DNA of 64,000 nt from Isoperla grammatica (taxonomy: Eukaryota > Arthropoda > Insecta > Plecoptera > Perlodidae), in assembly GCA_945910005.1 (NCBI GenBank), contig OX246747.1:3022254-3086253 (forward strand), read 5' to 3'. Position 1 is the stretch's first letter. Each line of letters begins with the position of its first letter. Shown here piece by piece: positions 12,478-24,900 of the stretch. The notes beneath the pieces were generated by a model. The model did no database searches. It saw only the letters and a program-made list of their open reading frames with translations, and was not told where the DNA came from. A program made the translations under genes and the position numbers.

Positions 12478-13586
12478 CAAAGAAGTACAGGTCTACACTT
12501 CATTCGTCGATTTGCGTTTTTTTTTGTGTGTGTGTGTACACGGTGTTATGGAAGAAGTTGTTGGTAAACACTATATTTCATATTCTCACCTTTGTGAAAG
12601 AAGTTTATGAGTATGTGTAACTTATACATTGCTAATTGGATAGATATAGTGGGCCTAATTGCATGCCATTCTAACTCTCCAACGCTACACGGTTGCATGG
12701 GGATAGTTACAATTTTTAGGGGATAGCTTACGTAGTTATATTTTCGGGACTGACATGTACATTTGAAGAAGAATGTTATAGCAACCCTAAGTTTATGTAA
12801 GTAGGAAGTTTTCCACAATATTTTGTGTGATCCCAGATGCTGATGAAGTCATAGGAAAACTTTCTTTTTGACGGTCATTTTGCTTTATGATTATGATACA
12901 TAAGGACATTATCTGTTCATAATATGAGCGTATATTCTTTTAAAACAATCTACGCTTTTGTTAACCCCTTCACACGTTCCGTTTCCGACAACCTCGACAA
13001 TAATATTTTCACGATTTGATTTACACACACTGTATGGGATGTGAAAACATTCTAGAGGTCTCTGGTTCGATACCAGCTCCGGCAATCATCATCAAGTTTT
13101 CTTCTAAGGTTTCCATATATTCAAAAAGCGAATGTTCGGATTGAGTTCAATAAAAATGTTCTTGGTCATTCCCTTCCATATTATCGTTACAACTTATAGA
13201 TGTAGTTATTCTGTGTTGTTATAGTGTGACATAGCTTACTTTGCTAAGTTGATTAAACGTCATGCACACTATAGAATTGTAGTAGCACAAAGCTCGCGCA
13301 GATGTGTGTAAGCATTCGCGTTCCGTATACGCATAAAGTGTTACGATCAAATATAATGACTATGGAGTACTTTGTGAGGATGAATAGGAAATATGCGGCA
13401 ATGCGCTATTTAATTACATGGTGTGAAAGTATAGTAGTATTAGTATATAAAACAAAAGTATGCCAACAAGGTGTGCTTGTTATCAGTGTTGTGTGAAGAT
13501 CAATCCGCCATCGCTTGTAATAATGTTTCAAATTGTAACTCGTATAACGTTACGCTCAAGTTGTGAAGCTATTTTCGTGAATTCAA
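12478..13586. other. spacer with a decayed tRNA-like SINE trace
   Basis: Mostly unrecognised. Around 13050-13082, GGTTCGATACCAGCTCCGG looks like a B box with its stem, suggesting an old SINE head. No gene was found. Confidence 0.4.
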
Positions 13587-13860
13587 CCAATAGAGGTAGC
13601 TCAGCGGTAAGACGCGACTGTAGCTCGAGAGGTAGCTGGTTCGATTCCAGCCACCGGAAATTTTGACTGAGGTTTTCTGGAGGATTTTCTCAGTCCTTAT
13701 AGGCAAATTCTGGGAGTTGTCCTAACATTTCTCAGAGATTTCCTCCCAACAATCCAAACACCATATTATACCTAGTTGTTCATATGAAGAGGGCACATCG
13801 GGTACAGCTGGTGCATGAGCACCCTATATAACAGCTAGGTATTCATACGGAAACATCTTT
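13587..13860 (+). mobile_element. tRNA-derived SINE, plus strand
   Basis: The tRNA-like head at about 13593-13660 has an A-box-like TAGCTCAGCGGTA and a B box GGTTCGATTCC in a CTGGTTCGATTCCAG stem. It is followed by a body containing TTTTCTGGAGGATTTTCTCAG and TTTCCTCCC, a pattern common in invertebrate tRNA SINEs. The distance between boxes and the lack of a normal anticodon arm argue against a functional tRNA gene. The 3' end is unclear. Confidence 0.62.
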
Positions 13861-15189
13861 TTAATCATGTGCAACTAGAATAACATACTGCAACATCGAA
13901 ACCGCGTCAAAAGGAAAAAAATAACTAAGAAATAAATGTATAATTCAAATACACGTTTTTTTCATGTCAACCCACTCAGTTACAAAAACTGATTTCCAGT
14001 GGGGGACATTTATACATTTTATCATGTGCTTCGTTTCTATGACGGCTCTCAAGTCACCGTTTACATATATCATGTGTCTACCGATAGATTAAGTCAAATT
14101 CCAAAGTTAAAAAATCCCACCTAAAATTAATCGATGTATTTAGTATTATTAAAAACAATTAGTACACACAAATTTCCCGTATAGCTGTGTGTATCAACAA
14201 TGTTAGGAATTGTTTAGTATGCACATCACTGCTTGTAAGCAGTAGGCCTACGGTACTATTATAATGCAGTGATAAATACACGTAAGGTGATCAAATGTAG
14301 TTACCACTACGAAAGGTTTGTGTCCGCCGAAACTTGTGGAGTTTACTATTTCAACATCTACTATCAATGAGCGAATGCCAATTTAGAGCGGCACGAGACG
14401 AGGTGAACACAAAGAAGCACCCGTCGGCCGAAATAAATGTCAGCTGCTCACTGATGCGCACGCGACGAGGGATGTTTGGAAAGCAACCTGTTTGGCCAGA
14501 GCTACGCGACAACGTTACTGCGACCGAAGTTCCGATTATGACCACCACCTGCTCCACTAGCCGGTTACTTTTATAAATCAAATAATATTTAATTAAAACT
14601 AAACCGATGATAGTTTTAAAAAAGTAACCTACTAGCTAGATGTAGAACACGTGCCTACATATTTCGGTCACAAGAATTATTTTTTACGTTTTACCTCGTG
14701 GCTGCTGTGTACAATAGCTTGACAACGTTCGCATTGTTTTTCCTATACTTTTGTACATAACTAATACAATTAACAATATTTTAAAACTAAAAAATATGAA
14801 TGTTCTAGTCCATTTCATCGTACATCTAGTAAACAACTTTTTTTTACAATCGGACTTGCAGTGGGTTTAGTCTTAAATATTTTGCTGACCTCTGCAAAAC
14901 CTCGATGCACCACCTTAAATTCATTTCCAAGTCAATAACCACTGTACTCTCAATTATTTAAATACATGTACAGTATGCGCACATGAGAACTACAAGCTGT
15001 ATTTTAAGTCATTATCCTGGTTCCTTGTCATTATCCTGATAGCACAACAATTAAAATATTTAATAAAGCATTGTTAAGTTGAGAAACTATGTTGCTGACT
15101 AGAAAACCTAGCAGATAAACACCTTAGCTATATTTGAGAATTTCTTCAAATTTTCAAATTCATACTAAATGTTAATAAATTTGAAGACC
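13861..15189. other. spacer; contains a repeat shared with 16195-16515
   Basis: About 13965-14130 shares blocks with 16195-16515: CCACTCAG...CAGTGGGGGAC, GCTTCGTT, and TCAAGTCACCGTTTAC / CCTAAGTCACCGTTTAC. No coding pattern. The rest is unrecognised. Confidence 0.45.
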
Positions 15190-16012
15190 TCATATTCCCT
15201 TTTTGCCAAGAATCACCCATATGGCAGCAGCGGATGCAATTTCCACTTCCAATATGGGTTGCAACAAAACAGTGAATGAAAACATGACTGGTGTTGGACT
15301 TTTCAGCCCCTGGTACTGTTACAGCATCGCTTACAATGTGAAAAGACAGACGGTGCGTTAGGCATACTGGAGAAGTGAAGTGGGCGAGTGGAGGGAGAGA
15401 GTTAAAATCAAATAAATTGACAGCTCGTAGAAGAGACGGGTCCGAGTACACAGCCCAGAGCTAGGGCTGGCCATTCGGCTACCGAAGTAGCTTACTATAG
15501 ATAGGCTGGTACCCTAGACCCGCCCCATTTTCGTCAAAAATTTCTTCTGAAAGATAAAAAAGAAAACTTCGAAAGTGACGCATGCATAATAAGCGGCGAT
15601 TTTTCAGAAAACTTCACGTTCGTTTTACAGGATGAAAGACAAACGTATCACTGGGTTAATACTCAAGCGACCCTCCATTGATTTGTATGATGCTTGAAAG
15701 ATGATAAAGGTCAACTAAAGTAGAAAAGTATTTGCATAATAAGTGATCATCTCCAACACTTCACAACAGCAGTGTACACTTTTCAACGAGGCATCTTAAA
15801 TGAATTGTAATCCTTTGCCCCACACATTACGAAAGTCTTAGACGAAAGTCACAGACTATGGACTAATGGCCGAGTGGCACTTTTTTGCCACCAGTCATAG
15901 CAAAGGACCTTGCGATGGGATTGGTGGAACCGTCAAGAGACTACTAGTAACAAAAGCATCTTTGCAGGAACAACTCATTCTTACACCACTTGCAATGTAT
16001 GATTCCTGCACC

Positions 16013-16183
<171 letters not shown>

Positions 16184-16194
16184 TCACATTTAGA

Positions 16195-16515
16195 GTCTAC
16201 CTACTCAGTAACTAAACTGATTTGCAGTGGGGGACTTTAATTTAAAGTGACTAAACCAACCCTGTAGGCTTCGAACACCATCGACGAGTGAGCGATAACC
16301 AATCAAAGATCGATATTTCAAATACGAAACATATGAATCAGTGATTGGACAGTGCGAACACCTGCGGACAAATGCCAGAATCAACAAGGCCGATTCAGAA
16401 CAACTTTGAATTTATTGAGTGCTTCGTTGCTAGAACGGCTCCTAAGTCACCGTTTACTTATTCCTAAGCCAAGTAGTAATGGAATTGAATCCACATTAGA
16501 AGTTAAAAAACTTTT
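16195..16515. repeat. dispersed repeat inserted in SDGP copy A
   Basis: Comparison with copy C, where CACCACTAAA runs straight into coding sequence at 53935, shows that this block and the TAAA run are extra. It shares several blocks with 13965-14130, including a CCACT/AGTGG stem and the phrase AAGTCACCGTTTAC. Confidence 0.55.
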
Positions 16516-16830
16516 GCCTGAAGCGGGAAGCGATATCTTCTTGCTTTTATGTGACATCCATAATGGTTGAAAAAGAAGAGAATATCCTGATATCTAGGTA
16601 TGACAATGTTTCAACTATTCCGAACACCAGGGAAAATCACTACTTCAAACCAAAAGACAAGAACTCCATTAAAGTTTATAGAACATCCCCATCTGTTTAC
16701 TTCCAGAGCGTTCTTCTAACCAAAACAAAATCGCAAATGGGTGAAGTTCTCTCTGTCAAACTAAATGACTATGTGGAGTGTGAATACGACAAAAAGTGGT
16801 GGCTAGGAGTTGTTACGGAACAATCCCTAG

Positions 16831-17430
16831 GCCTAACTCTACACTTGAATATTTCCAGTTATTTTTTGCCGACGAATTGTTGGAAGAAATAACCTCGGAG
16901 ACAAATTGGTTCACAACTGAGAAGATCCTCAAAGAATCTCCATTACGCAAGTTTTCACTGTGGAATTCTTGGCAACCAGATACGCTGGACGAAATGAAGG
17001 CCTTTTTAGGCATTGTAAATTGTAATGAACATAGCCCTTCATGATAAACCAAATTTGAAGTCATACTTCTCAGAGGAGTGATGTGATAAACAGCCCTTTT
17101 TCAAGGACATCTCAAAAACAAGATTCTTGCAAATCTTCTGGGGGTTTCATCTGTGCCCACCACTAGCCCAAAATGTCAGAAGGGGTTTCGACAAGGGGCC
17201 AGAGGTAAGAAATGTGGTCGACTATATTGACGGTAAGTGTCGAGAAACCTTCGTACCAGGCCAAAAAATTGCTGTAAATGAAAGCACAGTGGGTTTCAAG
17301 GGAAGGGTAACTTTCAAAATGTATAACCCTCAGAAGCCAACAAAGTGGGGTCTCGAGGTGTATGTCCTAGCTGATTCATTCGAGTTAACATCGCAACACC
17401 AGAGTCCGTCGTCTATAAAATAATCGATAC
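16831..17430 (+). pseudogene. piggyBac transposase fragment, N-terminal and mid domain
   Basis: Three frames together give STLEYFQLFFADELLEEI, W(Q)PDTLDEMKAFLGIV (about 16840-17025), then GFDKGPEVRNVVDYI and GQKIAVNESTVGFKGRVTFK with YNPQKPTKWGLEVYVLADS (about 17180-17375). This is the region up to just past the first catalytic position of piggyBac. That position, normally Asp in a (V/I)DE motif, reads Asn here (VNE). The copy then stops and hAT sequence follows. It joins SDGP sequence on the left and is inactive. Confidence 0.8.
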
Positions 17431-17860
17431 TAAAGAGCATCGTCACACTGGTGACTATATGGCCTCAGTCATGTCGGAAGTGTTATTAGCCAATGGTATT
17501 CCCAATTTTAGTTCAGTTGTCACTGACAATGCGGCAAATATGCAAAAATCGTGGGATTTGCTGAAGGAAAAGTTCCCCGACTCTCATATCGCTTATTATG
17601 GTTGTGTTGCGCATATTTTGAATCTCTTGGTAAATGGCATCATGAAACTGGAATCTTTTTCTGAAATAAGGAGTAATGCGAGCGAAATTATGAAAGCTGT
17701 CAAAGGTTCGCATATTGTAAATGCCATATTCCTCAAACAACAATCCAATGAGGAGCATACAGGTGTGAGCGTGACTCTAAAACTTCCGGTGAAGACTCGA
17801 TGAGCATCCATCATCTTTTGGCCTTTTATGGGAAAGATGTTCTTAATTGTCATCGGCATT
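17405..17860 (+). pseudogene. hAT transposase fragment
   Basis: Open from about 17405 to the TGA at 17801-17803. It reads YKIIDTKEHRHTGDYMASVM, VVTDNAANMQKSWDLLKEKF, YGCVAHILNLLVNGIMKL and EIMKAVKGSHIVNAIFL. The TDNAANM and C-AH-LNL motifs are diagnostic of the central DDE region of hAT transposases (TDNAxNM Asp and CxxH). The BED finger, the N-terminus and the C-terminal dimerisation domain are missing. Confidence 0.85.
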
Positions 17861-17885
17861 TATTGAAAATAGCCGGAAGTTTTTG

Positions 17886-18110
17886 AGTTAAAAGGCACCA
17901 CTTCCGAAACGGTGTTGAACCATTTGCGAAGTTATTTTGCCACGCATGGTTTACCACTGCACATTGTTTCTGACAATGGAACACAATTTGCATCAGAGGA
18001 GTTTGGTTTGTTTTGTAAGCACAATGGCATTAAACACAGCTTCACACCTCCTTACCACCCTGCGTCAAATGGGGCTGCAGAGAACATGTTACATACAAAT
18101 ATTGTATCAG
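17886..18110 (+). pseudogene. Ty3/Gypsy integrase core fragment
   Basis: VLNHLRSYFATHGLPLHIVSDN, then GTQFASEEFGLFC and HSFTPPYHPASNGAAEN. This is the retroviral-type integrase core with the second catalytic Asp (SDNG) and the Glu (NGAAEN) of the DDE triad. The fragment begins in the middle of the core. A stop and a polypurine tract plus LTR follow about 100 bases later, so this is the 3' end of a Gypsy element, 5'-truncated against hAT sequence. Confidence 0.88.
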
Positions 18111-18210
18111 CAAACAAAGTGTTTCTTTTATACTTTTGAGTTACGTTATGATGTGTTGTGTTTCTTTTATATTGTTAATTTACTTTATTATGTTAGCGAT
18201 CACTAAATGT

Positions 18211-18222
18211 AAAAGGGAGGAC
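18211..18222 (+). promoter_or_regulatory. polypurine tract of Gypsy element
   Basis: AAAAGGGAGGAC immediately before the LTR's TG, the expected plus-strand primer site. Confidence 0.7.
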
Positions 18223-18404
18223 TGTAGTGTATTACCGTGCTGGTAGATAGCGCCACACACTGGTCAGTGGATGTGTGTGCGCGCCAACCACCGCGTCTAC
18301 ACAGGACGCCAGGCAGTGTACAAATAAACCATGGTGAGAGTACTAGGCCGACCGTGTTTTACATCTAAATCCACTCACTCCATATCCTAGCCCAGTATTC
18401 TACA
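18223..18404 (+). repeat. Ty3/Gypsy 3' LTR, 182 bp
   Basis: Begins TGTAG and ends CTACA (5-bp terminal inverted repeat), directly after the polypurine tract. An AATAAA polyadenylation signal is at about 18322. No second copy of this LTR was seen in the window. The right border abuts piggyBac coding sequence. Confidence 0.78.
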
Positions 18405-19557
18405 GGTGGGAAGAGATAAAACGCAACCTGCATTTTCAAGAAAACACAACACAGCCAGGTGTTGCTGACCCAACAAGAGATAAATTATTTAAAATTCGCC
18501 CTCTTGTTGATTTACTGTTAACTAGATTTCAGGCCACCTCAAAACAAAATCAAATGCTGTCAGTTGACGAACAAATAGTTCCTTTCAAAGGTCGGTCAAG
18601 TATGAAGCAATACAACCCTGCTAAACCACACAAGTGGGGGTACAAAATATTCATTCTATGTGACCTCAAGGGTGTGGTTCACAACTTTGAGATTTATGCC
18701 GGTAAGATTGAACCGCTACCTAACCACAGAGACATAGTTGCCAGCTTTAACATTGTTTTACAATAATTAGCAAGTGTGATTCCAGACAACAAAGGTTATT
18801 TGTTATATTTTGACAATTAGTTTTCCTCTCCGCTCCTTATGGTAGAATTACATAAGAGGGGAATTGGTGCTAAATAGGTACGATTAGCTTGAATCGATTT
18901 TCTAATTGTAATTTACCAAAAAAAAAAGTGACACACCCGTCTCTTTAGCTTCTTCCTTTACCAGCGCTTACCCATTAGACCAGTGTAGACCTTGGAGTGT
19001 CAAAGATAAGGTACATGTAGAAGTACCTTGACCACATGCGATTGCTATCTACAATCAATTCATGGGAGGGGTTGATCTTCTAGATGGTCAAATTGCGTAC
19101 CATCGTATTGGGTTACGATCACTACATGAGATTTTTTTTTCATTTCCTGGATATGGCCGTGGTGAACGCCTGGCTATTACACCGCAGAGATCTAGAAGGT
19201 TTACACATTTATAAAAAGAAAGATATCATGAATCAATTCGATTTCAAGCTTGGAACTGGCGGCTTCTCTTACTAAATGTGGTAAAGATATGTCAAGAAAG
19301 AAAAGGGGAAGACCAAGCAGCGCGGGCGATCAAATCGATGCTGAGCATGAAAGATTGAAGAAACATGGGCCAACGCTTCCCATTCCAGAGGTCAAAGTAA
19401 GACGTGACAGTATGGGCCATTTGCAAGAATCAGTTGACAAGCGTATGACATGAGGGAACCGCCTCTGCAAATAAAAATCCGTGTTGAAATGCATCAAGTG
19501 CAAGGTTTATTTGTGCTTGACACAGAAGCGGAATTGTTTCAGAGAATTCCATACGTA
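18405..19557 (+). pseudogene. piggyBac transposase, most of the catalytic and C-terminal region
   Basis: Frames together cover WEEIKRNLHF, DKLFKIRPLVDLLL, LSVDEQIVPFKGRSSMKQYN (first catalytic Asp, about 18557-18615), KPHKWGYKIFILCD, YLLYFDN (second Asp, about 18800), MGGVDLLDGQIAYHRIG (third Asp region, about 19060-19110), FFHFLDMAVVNAWLLHRR, KKRGRPSS and the Cys-rich end KCIKCKVYLCL...NCFREFH (about 19490-19555). Several frameshifts kill it. It is more complete than the other two piggyBac copies. The left side is cut at the Gypsy LTR, the right side at a SINE-like insertion. Confidence 0.85.
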
Positions 19558-19573
19558 GATAGTGAGTGGTTGG

Positions 19574-19893
19574 TTGATTTGATATTTGGGCTTAACGTCT
19601 CATATTTCTGCAACGAGGCTAATCGAGATAATGAGTGGGTGATATATGAAGATGAAATAGGGGGCTGTTTGGTGGAAAGGGGCAAGTAGGAAGGCGGGGT
19701 GGAAAAGGAAAACGGGGAGAAAAAGGGAGGGAGTGGGGAGGATGTGGACTGCATTTCGTCTGACTTCTCCTCCGCGACCTGTCCGGCTAGGGTGGCCCTA
19801 CCAAAAGCATACGCTTCCGCCGGCATAGCTCTTGGGATCAACAAAGCATGCAAACCTGCCCACCACGATAAGGTAGCAGTCCCTGGGCAGGAT
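19574..19893 (-). mobile_element. composite SINE-like retroelement, head type 1 (minus strand)
   Basis: 320-bp copy flanked by the 12-bp target duplication GTGAGTGGTTGG (19562-19573 and 19894-19905). Read on the minus strand it starts CTGCCCAGGGACTGC, contains CCTTATCGTGGTGGGCAGGT and ATGCCGGCGGAAGCGTATGC, a short CT-rich middle, then ATTAGCCTCGTTGCAG, ATGAGACGTTAAGCCC and an ATCAA-type tail. The head block resembles a conserved 5'-UTR segment I recall from some non-LTR retrotransposons (memory only). The tail matches the tRNA-SINE at 11400-11580. Confidence 0.85.
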
Positions 19894-19905
19894 GTGAGTG
19901 GTTGG

Positions 19906-21176
19906 ACTAGCTCAAACATTGAAGGGCTACTGTACTGTAGGCCTATTGTATTATCAATCAAGCTATAGAGAATTGCTCGTTACTAAAGGATTCGCTGTCC
20001 TTAACCGTTGCAATCACTGCAACTTTCGAGGAATCAAGTACGAAAAAGACCATATGATAGTGCTTAAATCGAAACTGACACTCAATGTGTTACAAATAAT
20101 AACAATAATTATAAGGGAGGAAAGAAACATATTCTTTGTAGGCAAGTTTTGCAAATGGCACTTGATTGATTAAATGCAAGTTTTCCGTATTGAAGCAACG
20201 TCTGAGATAATTTGTCGGAAGTTTGAAATGCTACAGGACTATCAACCATATGCCGTGTATGATGAGTTAGGATACCCAGCAATCTCCCTAAAACATCTAA
20301 CGAGCTGAAAGTGGGCATAGTTATATACATGTAAATATTTCTCTATAATCTTCCAAGACATTTACAATATGAAGCAAATTAGAGAGATACAGCCAATATA
20401 AAATCTCGTGAAATTTACGTTCTTTTAATGATATCTCAAGAATGCCACACAAGAATTATAATATAATTGGAAATCTGAACCATATCATAGCTGCAATTTG
20501 ATTTTGCAAAATATTTCTTATACTGTAAAATATGTAATCAATTACTTTTATATTACTATGAAATAATGATGGTTAAAATAAAAAAATAACATCACGGCTG
20601 ACAACATCAAATTAAATGTTTTCCTATAGTATATTTGCTTGCAATAAATAGAACAAGAGACCTTCGGGTGTTATGGAGATTTAACATGTGTCACCCAAAG
20701 GTCCCATTTCATATAATTGCCAGGCACCACTTTCTGGACTCTCGTTACTGCAATTTATTTAGTTTTGGTTGGTATCCAACTAAAATAAACTGTGAAAACA
20801 ACAACAGGAACAACCTACGTCATAAGTTTAAAAGGCCGTGTTGATGTAAACAGAACAGCTGCAGTACAAGCTGTCATTGTCAGTAATTTCTGTGTGAGTC
20901 TCTCACAGAAAGTGTTGAGAATGGAGAGGTATCTGGCTGACATCGCTAACACGTTTCCTTTAGGTGATCTATCTGATGATATCAATGAATATCAAGTCAA
21001 ATATCTTCCGCGGGCTTGCGCGAAAAGTTCTCCCGATTATTTTCCCGTGTGAAAAGTTTTCACAACGGAACGAAACGAAAAGTCTAAAAACGGCGTTATA
21101 GAATACCAAATCGAGTCTTCGTTTCGTTTCCCAGGGAGAAGTTCTCACTTTCTGTTACAGAATAAGGGTCCTGGGC
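19906..21176. other. AT-rich spacer
   Basis: No recognised gene. Around 21020-21160 is a GAAAAGTTCTC / TTTCGTTTC-rich stretch. Confidence 0.45.
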
Positions 21177-21190
21177 CTAGCTAAGTATTG

Positions 21191-21570
21191 ATTGATTGAT
21201 TGATGGGGCTTAACGTCTCATATTTATGCAACGATGGCTAATCGAGACGATGAGCGGGTGATAATGAAGATGAGAAAGATGATAATGAAGAATAAAGCCA
21301 CATCCGAATCAGATCCATTGTACGTCGCGAGAGTCGTCATACGGGAGTCCAGCAAGGGAGGGCAGGGCCAAGTGGGAGGAGAAATATTCAATGGGACAGT
21401 GGGGGGGAAAGGGGATTGGGGTGTGGACTGCACTTCGTCTGACTTCTCCTCCTCGACCAGTCCGGCTTGGGTGGCCCTACCAGAAGCATACGCTTCCGCC
21501 GGCATAGCTCTCGGGATCAACAAAGCACGCAAACCTGCCCACCACGATAAGGTAGCAGTCCCTGGGCAGG
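21191..21570 (-). mobile_element. composite SINE-like retroelement, head type 1 (minus strand)
   Basis: 380-bp full-length copy with the 14-bp target duplication CTAGCTAAGTATTG (21177-21190 and 21571-21584). It has the same head and tail as the 19574 copy but a longer middle. The tail on the minus strand is (ATCA)n. Confidence 0.9.
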
Positions 21571-21610
21571 CTAGCTAAGTATTGTTACAAGTAAAAACAC
21601 CATGTATCCT

Positions 21611-21901
21611 TCAATTTTACGTACACAGAATGCCGCCATTAAAAAAAAGACAACGCCACTCTGCGGCAGAAATCGCAAAAGTGTTCGACGCTGTAGAGAA
21701 GGGCATGTCAATTGGAAAGGCATGCGCTCTCTACGGCATACCAAGGTCCACTTTCAATGACAAGAGGCACCTAAAAACAGAAATTGGGTGTGCGCTGGGC
21801 AGTAAGCCCATTTTCAATGAAGCTGAAGAGGAAAAAATCCTAACATATATGGATGAAATGGCTAAGCAAGGTTTCCCTCTGCAAAATAGACGATTTTTGT
21901 G
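21611..21901 (+). CDS. psq-type HTH protein fragment (pogo/Tc5-like transposase N-terminus)
   Basis: Open from an ATG at 21630 (or one at 21582) to a TGA near 21900. It contains a basic N-terminus, then SAAEIAKVFDAVEKGMSIGK and ACALYGIPRSTFNDK, a pipsqueak-type helix-turn-helix, then EEEKILTYMDEMAKQGFP. In pogo-like and other DDE transposases and in domesticated psq proteins this is the DNA-binding N-terminus. The expected CENPB-type second HTH and DDE domain do not follow. After a short run of CGATTTTTGTGAATT repeats a different open frame begins. Probably a truncated transposon. Confidence 0.7.
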
Positions 21902-21920
21902 ATTCTTGTGAATTCGATTT

Positions 21921-24900
21921 TTGTGAATAGTTGTACAGCCGCCCGATCTGTTTGGTGAGTTTCTTGCCACCAAACAGGCCGGGCGAGAGTGGTCTGGAGA
22001 TGTGTCAGCTTCCCAGCTGTACACAATCTGGTTGGCTGTTTGCAATAAGTGCGCGTCCCCCGCAGTGGGGGAAACTGCCACTCTGGATGAGCACGCAGAC
22101 GAGACCAACCTTGGGACAGAAATCAGTCGGGGGCGTTCTGAAGACTTGGTACCTCAACGTTTCGATGATATGGTGGAGATTGAAGTGACTGATGTAGAAC
22201 TTCTTGCCCTACTTCGTTCAAAACTCCCTATCTACGCCCCCTATCCTACTTCAACTTCTGCTCTATCCGTTTCTGAACCGTCTTCACCCACTTGTCAACC
22301 AACTCCACCCTCTTTCGACATCTCACCAAGACCTCACCAATCGACTCCATCCACTTCAACCAAAACTCACGAACCCACTCTATCACCCTCTCTATCCACG
22401 TCTCACGAACCTACTCCATCCACTTCAACCACAGCTCACGAACCCACTCTATCACCTCTCCATCCACGTCTCACGAACCTACTCCATCCACTTCAACCAC
22501 AGCTCACGAACCCACTCCATCACCCTTTCCATCCACGTCTCACGAACCCACTCCATCCACTTCAACCACCGCTCACGAACCTACTCCATCTACTTCAACC
22601 ACGTCTCACGAACCTACTCCATCTACTTCAACCACCGCTCACGAACCCACTCCATCCACTTCAACCACCGCTCACGAACCCACTCCATCCACTTCAACCA
22701 CAGCTCACGAACCTACTCCATCTACTTCAACCACGTCTCACGAACCTACTCCATCTACTTCAACCACGTCTCACGAACCTACTCCATCTACTTCAACCAC
22801 CGCTCACGAACCCACTCCATCCACTTCAACCACCGCTCACGAACCCACTCCATCCACTTCAACCCCCGCTCATGAACCTTCTCCATCCACTTCAACCACA
22901 GCTCACGAACCCACTCCATCACCCTTTCCATCCACGTTTCACGAACCTACTCCATCCACTTCAACCACAGCTCACGAACCCACTCCATCACCCTTTACAT
23001 CCACGTCTCACGAACCTACTCCATCCACTTCAACCACAGCTCACGAACATACTCCATCCACTTCAACCACCGCTCACGAACCCACTCCATGACCCTTTAC
23101 ATCCACGTCTCACGAACCTACTCCATCCACTTCAACCACAGCTCACGAACCTACTCCATCCACTTCAACCACCGCTCATGAACCTTCTCCATCCACTTCA
23201 ACCACAGCTCACGAACCCACTCCATCACCCTTTCCATCCACGTCTCACGAACCTACTCCATCCACTTCAACCACAGCTCACGAACCCACTCCATCACCCT
23301 TTCCATCCACGTCTCACGAACCCACTCCATCCACTTCAACCACGTCTCACGAACCTACTCCATCTACTTCAACCACCGCTCACGAACCCACTCCATCCAC
23401 TTCAACCACCGCTCACGAACCCACTCCATCCACTTCAACCACAGCTCACGAACCTACTCCATCTACTTCAACCACGTCTCACGAACCTACTCCATCTACT
23501 TCAACCACCGCTCACGAACCCACTCCATCCACTTCAACCACCGCTCACGAACCCACTCCATCCACTTCAACCACGTCTCACGAACCTACTCCATCTACTT
23601 CAACCACCGCTCACGAACCCACTCCATCCACTTCAACCACCGCTCACGAACCCACTCCATCCACTTCAACCACCGCTCACGAACCCACTCCATCCACTTC
23701 AACCACGTCTCACGAACCTACTCCATCTACTTCAACCACCGCTCACGAACCCACTCCATCCACTTCAACCACGTCTCACGAACCTACTCCATCTACTTCA
23801 ACCACCGCTCACGAACCCACTCCATCCACTTCAACCACCGCTCACGAACCCACTCCATCCACTTCAACCACCGCTCACGAACCCACTCCATCCACTTCAA
23901 CCACCGCTCACGAACCCACTCCATCCACTTCAACCACAGCTCACGAACCTACTCCATCTACTTCAACCACGTCTCACGAACCTACTCCATCTACTTCAAC
24001 CACGTCTCACGAACCTACTCCATCTACTTCAACCACCGCTCACGAACCCACTCCATCCACTTCAACCACCGCTCACGAACCCACTCCATCCACTTCAACC
24101 ACCGCTCATGAACCTTCTCCATCCACTTCAACCACAGCTCACGAACCCACTCCATCACCCTTTCCATCCACGTCTCACGAACCCACTCCATCCACTTCAA
24201 CCACCGCTCACGAACCCACTCCATCCACTTCAACCACCGCTCACGAACCCACTCCATCCACTTCAACCACCGCTCATGAACCTTCTCCATCCACTTCAAC
24301 CACAGCTCACGAACCCACTCCATCACCCTTTCCATCCACGTCTCACGAACCCACTCCATCCACTTCAACCACCGCTCACGAACCCACTCCATCACCCTTT
24401 ACATCCACGTCTCACGAACCTACTCCATCCACTTCAACCACCGCTCACGAACCCACTCCATCCACTTCAACCACCGCTCATGAACCTTCTCCATCCACTT
24501 CAACCACAGCTCACGAACCCACTCCATCACCCTTTCCATCCACGTCTCACGAACCCACTCCATCCACTTCAACCACCGCTCACGAACCCACTCCATCACC
24601 CTTTCCATCCACGTTTCACGAACCTACTCCATCCACTTCAACCACAGCTCACGAACCCACTCCATCACCCTTTCCATCCACGTCTCACGAACCTACTCCA
24701 TCCACATCAACCACAGCTCACGAACCCACTCCATCACCCTTTCCATCCACGTCTCAAGAACCTACTCCATCACCCTTTCCATCCACGGCTCACGAACCTA
24801 CTCCATCTACTTCAACCACCGCTCACGAACCCACTCTATCACCCTTTCCATCCACGTCTCAAGAACCTACTCCATCACCCTTTCCATCCACGTCTCACGA

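Noticed and set aside
13593..13660. tRNA gene
   Set aside because: A and B box-like words are present but the cloverleaf is not convincing and a SINE-like body follows.
15146..15451. Minus-strand ORF repeated at 33195-33518 and 53105-53368
   Set aside because: It lies in the non-coding part of the plus-strand SDGP repeat; similarity between copies reflects the shared DNA repeat, and the frame is disrupted differently in each.
21224..21578. ORFs on both strands within the SINE-like copies (also at 26370, 19539, 52748)
   Set aside because: They are chance frames across a non-coding retroelement.
24024..24608. Minus-strand Trp/Glu/Arg-rich ORFs
   Set aside because: Antisense reading of the 33/36-bp P/T/S repeat.
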